Of a stretch of DNA of 64,000 bases, positions 57,950-64,000 are shown in pieces (position 1 is the first letter of the stretch; each line of letters opens with the position of its first letter). The translations under genes were made by a program, and so were the position numbers. The notes below the pieces were generated by a model. That model saw only the letters and a list, made by a program, of their open reading frames with translations, was not told the origin of the DNA and ran no database searches. Origin of the DNA: Paenibacillus puerhi (GTDB taxonomy: Bacteria; Bacillota; Bacilli; Paenibacillales; NBRC-103111); the NCBI RefSeq assembly GCF_009846885.1, contig NZ_WUWM01000001.1, forward strand, positions 1 to 64,000. Reading direction: 5' to 3'.

Positions 57950-58531
57950 ATGTCCAAAGGATTGAAGCTGACCGATATTTTGGTCACGATCGTGATCGCC
58001 GTCGTATTCGGGATTATTTACCGGGTATGGGGCGATGTTTACAACGTCTTTAAAGTGCCGGGGATACCTCTGGAGCAGCTGATCTACGGGATGTGGTACA
58101 TGGCTGCGGCCGTCGCATTTCTCATCATTCGCAAGCCGGGAGTGGCCTTGCTGGCGGAGGTCGCCGCAGCCCTGTTCGAGATGCTGCTCGGTTCCCATTA
58201 CAGCGTGTCATCGTTGACTTACGGGATTGTGCAGGGGTTGTGCGCGGAATTGACCTTCGCGGCCTTCCGCTACCGCAATTATTCACTATCCGTCGCCGGT
58301 CTGGCGGGGATCGCGTCAGGCGTCGGGGCGCTTGTTATGGATATCTTCGGCAATTATTTGACCGCATACTCGCCATGGCTTCTCGTCCAGTATGTCGCAT
58401 ACCGGTTTATCGGAGCGTTCCTGATCTGCGGCACGCTGGCCTATGCGCTTGTTAAGGCGCTGGAGAAAACAGGCGTGACTCAACTGGTGCGTCCCGTCAG
58501 CCAAGATGATCTGGATGCGCTTGGCCGGTAG
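57950..58531 (+). CDS. ykoE: Substrate-binding S component of a thiamine/HMP ECF transporter
   Basis: A 193-residue membrane protein with about five or six helices, matching YkoE: a DILVTIVIAVVFGIIYRVW start and VQGLCAELTFAAFRY in the middle. It captures the thiamine precursor hydroxymethylpyrimidine or thiamine. First gene of the riboswitch-controlled ykoEDC-tenA operon; AAAGGAG precedes the ATG. Confidence 0.93.
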   Translation: MSKGLKLTDILVTIVIAVVFGIIYRVWGDVYNVFKVPGIPLEQLIYGMWYMAAAVAFLIIRKPGVALLAEVAAALFEMLLGSHYSVSSLTYGIVQGLCAELTFAAFRYRNYSLSVAGLAGIASGVGALVMDIFGNYLTAYSPWLLVQYVAYRFIGAFLICGTLAYALVKALEKTGVTQLVRPVSQDDLDALGR

Positions 58532-58537
58532 CGTCAG

Positions 58538-60160
58538 ATGATCAGAGCGAGAAAGGATACGGCAGGGAAGTCGGCGCCCCACGCCGTGAAGCTTGACGGG
58601 AAAAAGGCGGCCCAGGAGGCGAAGTTTGCGGCCGTATGGGTCCAGGACCTGCGGATGAAGTTTCCGGGGAGCGAGTCGCTTCTGTTCGATAAGTTGTCGC
58701 TGACCGTCAGGCAGGGGGAGAAGGTGCTGCTGCTCGGACCAAGCGGCTGCGGCAAATCGACGCTGCTGCAAGTGCTCGCCGGGCTGATTCCGAATATCAT
58801 CGAAGTGCCAATGAAGGCTGCAAGCATCGGCAGGCCGGACTCCTGGGGCTATTTGTTCCAGGACCCGGATGCGCAGTTCTGCATGCCTTATGTGGATGAG
58901 GAGCTCGCCTTCGTCCTGGAGAACCTGCAGGTTCCCAGGGAAGAGATGGGCGAGAGGATCGCAGAGCTGCTGGAGCAGGTCGGGTTGAGCCCGGATATCC
59001 TGCATGAGCCTATCGCATCGCTCTCGGGCGGCATGAAGCAGCGGCTGGCGATGGCCTCGCTGCTTGCTCTGGAGCCGGATGTCTGGTTTCTCGACGAGCC
59101 GTCGTCGCTGCTGGACCCCGAGGGCACCCATGAGGTATGGGAGACGGTTAAGAAGGTGACGGCCGGAAAGACGGTTATCATCGTCGAGCATAAGATCGAC
59201 GAAATTGTGGATTTCGTCAGCCGCGTCGTGATGATCGATGCGGAGGGCCGGATACGGGCGGATGGAGCTCCTGCTCAAGTGTTCCGCGAAAGACTGGACG
59301 ACTTGCAGAGCTATGGCATCTGGTATCCCGGTGTCTGGGAGGATTACCGGGCGGGACTCCTGCGGACGGAGCCTGAGGCTGCACTCCGCGGCTTCCCGGC
59401 AACAGCCGGGCTCCCTGCGGCATCAGGCCCCGAGCCGCTTGTCAGCCTGAGGCAATTCGAAGGATACCACGGCAAGCAGAAGAAGCTGGAGGCGGAGACG
59501 GCACGGATCTCGCCGGGCGACTGGATCGCGATCGTCGGCCGGAACGGAGCGGGCAAGAGCACGCTCTTGTCCGCCCTGATGCAGCTGATCCGGACGGAGG
59601 GCGAGTATGTGCTGGAAGGCAGGCGGGTTAACGGACTGGAGGATGTCGTCAAGCAGGCCGCTTATGTGTTCCAGAATCCCGAGCTGCAATTTATAGCCGG
59701 GAGTGTATTCGATGAAGTTGCCTTCAACTTCCGCAGAGACGGCGAGCCGGAGGAAGCGGTAGACAAGCAGGTGTCCGGGCTGCTGGACTGGTTCGGTCTG
59801 GCCGGACAGCGCGAGCAGCATCCTTATCAGCTGTCGCTCGGCCAGAAGCGGCGGTTGTCGGTCGCCGCGGCAACGGTAAAGGCGCAGCGCCTGCTGCTCC
59901 TGGATGAGCCGACATTCGGTCAGGATGCGGCGAATACGTTCGCGCTGCTGGAGAAGCTGGAGGAATGGCGGCAGAGGGGGATGGCGATCGTGATGGTGAC
60001 TCATGACAGGGAGATTGTCCGCCATTTTGCGACCCATGTCTGGGAGGTAACCGAGGGTAGGCTTACGGTTGACGCTTCCGGTAGCCGGGCCAAGGAGCCG
60101 GCCGCCGCCGATGTCCGCGATATGGCCCTGGCTGTGGGGACAAGGAATGGAAGGGGCTGA
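58538..60160 (+). CDS. ykoD: ECF transporter ATPase with two ABC domains
   Basis: A 540-residue tandem ATPase that powers the YkoE/YkoC transporter. The first ABC domain has Walker A GPSGCGKST (~67-75) and signature LSGGMKQR. The second has Walker A GRNGAGKST (~334-342), and its signature is the variant LSLGQKRR. It starts 6 bp after ykoE, without a strong ribosome site, so translation may be coupled. Confidence 0.94.
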   Translation: MIRARKDTAGKSAPHAVKLDGKKAAQEAKFAAVWVQDLRMKFPGSESLLFDKLSLTVRQGEKVLLLGPSGCGKSTLLQVLAGLIPNIIEVPMKAASIGRPDSWGYLFQDPDAQFCMPYVDEELAFVLENLQVPREEMGERIAELLEQVGLSPDILHEPIASLSGGMKQRLAMASLLALEPDVWFLDEPSSLLDPEGTHEVWETVKKVTAGKTVIIVEHKIDEIVDFVSRVVMIDAEGRIRADGAPAQVFRERLDDLQSYGIWYPGVWEDYRAGLLRTEPEAALRGFPATAGLPAASGPEPLVSLRQFEGYHGKQKKLEAETARISPGDWIAIVGRNGAGKSTLLSALMQLIRTEGEYVLEGRRVNGLEDVVKQAAYVFQNPELQFIAGSVFDEVAFNFRRDGEPEEAVDKQVSGLLDWFGLAGQREQHPYQLSLGQKRRLSVAAATVKAQRLLLLDEPTFGQDAANTFALLEKLEEWRQRGMAIVMVTHDREIVRHFATHVWEVTEGRLTVDASGSRAKEPAAADVRDMALAVGTRNGRG

Positions 60161-60166
60161 TGACGG

Positions 60167-60961
60167 ATGCTGGATATGCTGCCGGGCCGCCCAACATGGC
60201 TGCACCGGGTGAATCCGAGCTTCAAGCTGCTCATATCGATGGGCGCGTTTCTGCTGGTGCTCTTCACGCATAACATCAATGTGCTCATCCATATCACCTG
60301 GATGTATACGGCTCTGCTTTTCTTCGGAAGCGGGCAGCCGATGCGGCGGCTGCTGTTGATTACGCTGCCGTTCGGCCTGCTGTTCGTCTCGTCGGCTGCT
60401 TCCATGGTGCTGTTCGGGACAGGGGAGACGACATGGTACCGCTATGGACTGATTCATATCTCGGAGGAAAGCTTCTTCCGAGGGCTTCATCTTGGCTTCA
60501 AAACCGTCGATGCGGCGCTTGTCGGCCTGCTGTTCGCCTTGACGACGAACCCGGTGCTGCTGTTTTATTCGATGATGCAGCAGCTTCGGCTTCCCGCGAA
60601 ATACGCCTACAGCTTCATGGCCGCTATTCGGCTGATGGGCTTGTCGGTTAGCGAATACCGGATGCTCCGTGCAGCATTCCTGGTACGCGGCATCAAGAAC
60701 CGGCGGGGCGTACGCGGCTTCGCCGAGTCGGTCAAGCGCTACGCGATTCCGCTGCTCGCCCAGAGTATCCGCCGCGCACAGCGCACGGCGGTCGCGATGG
60801 AGGCCAAGCGGTTCGCCTCTGCGGCCGCACGGACCTATTATTACCGCGTCGGCTGGTCGGTTAGCGATGCGGTGCTGACCGCTACGATGATCGGGATATG
60901 GTGCTGCGCCTGGTGGCTTGCTGCGCAGCTCCCGCATTTCGACATCACGGATGTCAGATGA
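60167..60961 (+). CDS. ykoC: ECF transporter transmembrane T component
   Basis: A 264-residue EcfT-family membrane protein with about five helices and the cytoplasmic coupling motif region (AFLVRGIKNRRGV and the later RRAQRTAVAMEAKRF, with the A-R-G type signature). AAGGGG precedes the ATG. Third gene of the operon. Confidence 0.92.
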   Translation: MLDMLPGRPTWLHRVNPSFKLLISMGAFLLVLFTHNINVLIHITWMYTALLFFGSGQPMRRLLLITLPFGLLFVSSAASMVLFGTGETTWYRYGLIHISEESFFRGLHLGFKTVDAALVGLLFALTTNPVLLFYSMMQQLRLPAKYAYSFMAAIRLMGLSVSEYRMLRAAFLVRGIKNRRGVRGFAESVKRYAIPLLAQSIRRAQRTAVAMEAKRFASAAARTYYYRVGWSVSDAVLTATMIGIWCCAWWLAAQLPHFDITDVR

Positions 60962-61013
60962 GGATGCTTATTTATAAAAAATATTGCTAAATATATGAAG
61001 GAGGCGTTTTAGA

Positions 61014-61691
61014 ATGATAATCACGACGACCTTTTCCGATCAATTGAGAGCGGCTGTAGAGGAAAGCTGGGAGGCGAGCTTTAAGCATCCGTTCGTACAG
61101 GGGATCGGGAATGGGACACTACCGCTCGATTGCTTCAGGCACTATGTGCTGAACGATGCCTACTATTTATCCCAATTTGCCCGCGTGCAGGCGCTCGGCG
61201 CAGCGAAGGCGCAAGATCTGCATACCGTGAACCGGATGGCTGTCCATGCGCAGAGCACCTACGGGGCCGAGCTGTCCCTGCATGAGAAGTTCTCGGAGCT
61301 GCTCGGCATTACAGCCGAGGAGCGCGAGGCATTCGAGCCGGCGCCGACGGCCTATGCGTACACCTCCCATATGCTGCGGGCCGCCTACAGCGGATCGCTG
61401 GGCGATATTATTGCGGCTATTCTGCCATGCTACTGGCTGTATTATGAGATCGGCGAGCGATTGAAGGACTGCACGCCGGAGGAGCCGATCTACCGCGAGT
61501 GGATTGCCGCCTATGGAGGGGATTGGTTCCGCGAGCTGGTGGAGGAGCAGATCAGCCGGATCAATGAACTGGCCGAGCAGGCGAGCGAAGCGGACAGGGC
61601 CAGGATGCTTCAGCATTTCGTACGGAGCAGCCGTTATGAGTATATGTTCTGGGAGATGGCTTATACAAAGGAAGCCTGGCCGGTAAACTAA
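61014..61691 (+). CDS. tenA: Aminopyrimidine aminohydrolase (thiaminase II)
   Basis: Converts formylaminopyrimidine-derived aminomethyl-HMP to HMP in thiamine salvage. A 225-residue all-helical protein. Active-site residues by comparison with B. subtilis TenA: Asp48 (LNDAYYL), catalytic Cys139 (LPCYWLYYEIG) and the C-terminal Glu in FWEMAY. GAAGGAGG precedes the ATG. It closes the riboswitch operon: the transporter imports the pyrimidine and TenA processes it. Confidence 0.95.
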   Translation: MIITTTFSDQLRAAVEESWEASFKHPFVQGIGNGTLPLDCFRHYVLNDAYYLSQFARVQALGAAKAQDLHTVNRMAVHAQSTYGAELSLHEKFSELLGITAEEREAFEPAPTAYAYTSHMLRAAYSGSLGDIIAAILPCYWLYYEIGERLKDCTPEEPIYREWIAAYGGDWFRELVEEQISRINELAEQASEADRARMLQHFVRSSRYEYMFWEMAYTKEAWPVN

Positions 61692-61758
61692 CGGGAAGAA
61701 GCGCCAGATTCGTTAGCCAAGCGGGACTCCGTGAATAATATAGTAGAGATCTGATGGT

Positions 61759-61803
61759 AGAAGGTTGTTCCGAGCGTATTCGGAATGGCCTTCTTTTCTT
61801 TTT
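61759..61803 (+). terminator. Terminator of the thiamine salvage operon
   Basis: AGAAGG pairs with CCTTCT and the inner TTCCGA with TCGGAA, followed by TTTCTTTTT. Confidence 0.85.
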
Positions 61804-61854
61804 GTCGTGTCTGCCGGGCCAGCTTTCGGCGACTGTGCCCTTGTTCACGACTCT

Positions 61855-61909
61855 TTCACATTCGGTGTGATCCACATCATAGAGTGGCGCCGTTCGATTC
61901 CCCTACAAT
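61855..61909 (+). promoter_or_regulatory. Inverted repeat and possible -10 upstream of the oxidase operon
   Basis: TCACA-TTCGG-TGTGA (61856-61870) is a perfect 5-bp inverted repeat. TACAAT (61904-61909) could be a -10 element, but no -35 is evident at the right distance. The regulator is unknown; a respiratory regulator such as ResD or Fnr is possible. Confidence 0.3.
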
Positions 61910-61954
61910 AGGTACAGCAAACACTTAGCCCTTATGAAGGGGGAGGATTAGAAG

Positions 61955-62116
61955 ATGGCGAAATTGCAAGATATCAACCGACGCGTTGAAAAACCGGCTA
62001 AAGAAAGCCATAACGAGCCGGTACTGAAAGGAACCTTCGCAGCTGTCATGCTGCTCGGCCTGTTTTTGGTCGTCAGCTGGGTTGGGATTTTTCTGTTGTT
62101 TATAGCAAGGGGTTAG
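61955..62116 (+). CDS. Cytochrome c oxidase subunit 2A (ba3-type)
   Basis: A 53-residue single-span protein. The charged cytoplasmic N-terminus (MAKLQDINRRVEKPAKES) is followed by one hydrophobic helix (FAAVMLLGLFLVVSWVGIFLLF) and ends IARG. Position just before subunits II and I and this layout match the small subunit IIa of Thermus-type ba3 oxidases. GGGGGAGG precedes the ATG. It is too short to be found by usual gene-length cut-offs. Confidence 0.85.
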   Translation: MAKLQDINRRVEKPAKESHNEPVLKGTFAAVMLLGLFLVVSWVGIFLLFIARG

Positions 62117-62149
62117 AGACAAGAAACCGATTGATCCAGAGGAGCTGAC

Positions 62150-62626
62150 ATGCGCATGCATATTCACCGCTTAGAAAAATATTGGCTGATCTTCGGCATT
62201 TCCATGCTGGTCGTCTTCCTCTCCGTGGTTGGAGTAGGAGCTTTCTCGCTGGGCATGGAGCCGCCGGGAGGCCACCGGCATACCGTCGATCCGGAGAAGC
62301 TGGCGCAGACGCCGCCGTTCGACAACCCGGGACTGAAGCAGATAGGGGACAAGGAATACGAGGCTAACCTGATCGCTTTTTCATTCGGCTTTACGCCCGA
62401 TAAGCTGGAAATCCCCCTGGGGGCCAAAGTACATTTCAGCGTAACGAGCCAGGATGTCGTTCACGGGATGCAGGTCAATGGCACGACGATCAATATGATG
62501 GTCATACCGGGTGAAGTCAACCACCTGACGTACACCTTCGACAAGCCCGGCGAATACCTGGTGCTCTGCAACGAGTACTGCGGAGCGGCGCATGAAGTGA
62601 TGATGATGAAAATCATCGTAAAATAG
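62150..62626 (+). CDS. Cytochrome c oxidase subunit II (ba3-type, CuA)
   Basis: A 158-residue protein with one N-terminal membrane helix (LIFGISMLVVFLSVVGVGAF) and an outer cupredoxin domain. The CuA ligands are visible: His105 (VVHGM), Cys140, Cys144 and His148 (CNEYCGAAHEVM) and Met151. This short one-helix form is typical of ba3 oxidases. It takes electrons from cytochrome c. GAGGAGC precedes the ATG. Confidence 0.93.
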   Translation: MRMHIHRLEKYWLIFGISMLVVFLSVVGVGAFSLGMEPPGGHRHTVDPEKLAQTPPFDNPGLKQIGDKEYEANLIAFSFGFTPDKLEIPLGAKVHFSVTSQDVVHGMQVNGTTINMMVIPGEVNHLTYTFDKPGEYLVLCNEYCGAAHEVMMMKIIVK

Positions 62627-62662
62627 GCTCGTACAACGGGGATTGGAAAGGGTGTACCTCAG

Positions 62663-64000
62663 ATGATAAAAGAAATCAAAAGCTTTGACCGCCGCGACGC
62701 CGCACTTGTGCTGGCCCATATCCTGTTCGCCTTCTTCGCCTTGTTTATGGGCGGCGTCACGGGTGTACTGCAGGGGCTGGTCCGCGGAGGCATGGTGACG
62801 CTGCCGATGGGAATCGGCTACTACCAGCTGCTGACCGCGCACGGCGTGCTGATGGCTCTTATATTTACGACCTACTTCATTATCGGCTTCATTTATTCCG
62901 GCGTAGCCCGGACGCTGGGCGGGGGGCTGCTGCCGATCGTTCGGAAGCTCGGTTGGCTCGGGTTTGGGCTGATGACGTTCGGCACGCTGCTGGCAACCGT
63001 GCTTATTGTACTCAACAAAGCGACAGTGCTGTACACGTTCTACGCTCCGCTCAAAGCGGACCCCTGGTTCTATGTATCGCTGGTATTCCTGGTCGTCGGC
63101 AGCTGGATGAGCGGCATCGGGGTGTTCCTGAATTACCGCTATTGGAAGCGGACGAACCCGGGCCAAACGACGCCGCTCTTTACGTATATGGCAGTCATCA
63201 CGATGCTGATGTGGATAATCGCCACGCTGGGCGTAGCGATCGAAGTGCTGTTCCAGCTCATTCCGTGGTCGTTCGGCTGGGTAGATACGGTCAATGTTAC
63301 GCTCTCCCGGACGCTGTTCTGGTATTTCGGCCATCCGCTTGTGTACTTCTGGCTGCTGCCTGCCTACATGTGCTGGTATGTCGTCATTCCGAAGGTCATC
63401 GGCGGCAAAATGTTCAGCGACGCGCTGGCGCGCCTGTCGTTCATCATGTTCCTGCTGTTCTCGATCCCAGTAGGCTTCCATCATCAGTTAATGGAGCCCG
63501 GCATCTCGAACATCTGGAAATTCGTCCAGGTCGTGCTGACGTTCATGGTTGTCATCCCTTCGCTGATGACCGCCTTCTCGCTGTTCGCGACCTTCGAGAT
63601 GCATGGACGCTCAGTCGGGGCCAAAGGGCTCTTCGGCTGGCTTAAGAAGCTTCCGTGGAAGGATGTCCGCTTCTTCGCTCCGTTCATGGGTATGCTCATC
63701 TTCATCCCGGCGGGCGCCGGCGGCTTGATCAACGCGAGCCATGAACTGAATGCCATCGTGCATAATACGCTGTGGGTTACCGGCCACTTCCATCTGACGG
63801 TAGCGACCAGCGTCGCGCTGACGTTCTTCGGCATCACCTACTGGCTGATCCCATCCATGCTGGGCCGTGCGATGACGCCGCTGATGAACCGGCTGGGTAT
63901 GATTCAAACGATCCTGTGGCTGATCGGCATGTTCTTCATGTCCGGTTCGATGCACATCACCGGTCTGTTGGGCTCGCCTCGCCGTACGGCCTTCACGACC
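62663..64000 (+). CDS. Cytochrome c oxidase subunit I (ba3-type), cut by the window end
   Basis: The 446 codons seen run open to the last base. The N-terminus FDRRDAALVLAHILFAFFAL and the LLTAHGVLMA motif (low-spin haem His) match B-family subunit I. GHPLVYFWLLP (CuB ligand) and GHFHLTV (haem ligand) are also present. The Tyr-His cross-link of A-family oxidases is replaced by the HPLVYFWLLP form, in line with ba3 enzymes. Works in the membrane as the catalytic O2-reducing, proton-pumping subunit. It starts 37 bp behind subunit II; GGAAAGGG precedes the ATG. Confidence 0.93.
   Translation, partial: MIKEIKSFDRRDAALVLAHILFAFFALFMGGVTGVLQGLVRGGMVTLPMGIGYYQLLTAHGVLMALIFTTYFIIGFIYSGVARTLGGGLLPIVRKLGWLGFGLMTFGTLLATVLIVLNKATVLYTFYAPLKADPWFYVSLVFLVVGSWMSGIGVFLNYRYWKRTNPGQTTPLFTYMAVITMLMWIIATLGVAIEVLFQLIPWSFGWVDTVNVTLSRTLFWYFGHPLVYFWLLPAYMCWYVVIPKVIGGKMFSDALARLSFIMFLLFSIPVGFHHQLMEPGISNIWKFVQVVLTFMVVIPSLMTAFSLFATFEMHGRSVGAKGLFGWLKKLPWKDVRFFAPFMGMLIFIPAGAGGLINASHELNAIVHNTLWVTGHFHLTVATSVALTFFGITYWLIPSMLGRAMTPLMNRLGMIQTILWLIGMFFMSGSMHITGLLGSPRRTAFTT

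Overview
The window reads as chromosome of an endospore-forming, Gram-positive bacterium of the Bacillales, most like Paenibacillus. The basis is a GerA-type germinant-receptor operon, sugar ABC transporters of the LplB/YtcP and MsmF/MsmG types paired with AraC-type and YesM/YesN-type regulators, SLH-anchored surface proteins, a TPP-riboswitch/ykoEDC/tenA locus, a ba3-type oxidase, strong AGGAGG ribosome binding sites and NTG starts. Genus is inferred from gene content; no rRNA or tRNA is present in the window.

Layout. 0-3.4 kb: an ldh/formate-nitrite-channel operon on the minus strand, a decayed nirB-like nitrite reductase remnant and a cupin gene behind an Fnr/Rex-like palindrome. 3.5-11.8 kb: an AT-richer stretch of short, loosely related genes (three histidine phosphatases, one of them broken; NUDIX, DUF6933, DUF6886, cupin, AAA ATPase, M24 peptidase, DUF1801, VOC, effector-binding domain, small membrane-anchored proteins) that looks like accumulated accessory DNA. 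11.8-16 kb: spore germination operon gerA-gerC-2TM-gerB. 16.1-18.3 kb: an ABC exporter fused to a cyclic-nucleotide-binding domain. 18.4-26.4 kb: a sugar uptake locus with two permeases facing an AraC-family sensor-regulator, a frameshifted binding protein and an FG-GAP protein. 26.4-39.6 kb: an aminotransferase, kduI, glutaminase, then a second sugar uptake locus (binding protein, two permeases, YesM-type kinase, exported BNR-type protein, YesN-type regulator) interrupted by a truncated globin and repeat arrays. 39.7-45.3 kb: small membrane protein, degenerate DNA, ABC exporter, PNPOx-like protein, GNAT, MocR regulator. 45.4-53.6 kb: one 2,732-codon secreted nuclease/double 5'-nucleotidase with SLH anchor, preceded by four PhoP-box-like hexamers. 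53.8-57.5 kb: TPR protein, Fsr-like MFS pump, phosphatidylserine decarboxylase and a Cys-rich small protein. 57.7-61.7 kb: TPP riboswitch with ykoE-ykoD-ykoC-tenA. 61.9-64 kb: ba3-type cytochrome oxidase subunits IIa, II and I, the last cut by the window end.

The most interesting non-genic signals are a helically phased AAATCGTTCAT-like motif shared by three promoters of the sugar loci, the PhoP-like box ahead of the giant nuclease, a MITE-like element with 20-bp perfect terminal inverted repeats, and an intergenic repeat family with core TAACGGAC that occurs both inside that element and as a 46-bp tandem array near 37 kb. No CRISPR array, transposase, phage gene or RNA gene other than the riboswitch was seen.
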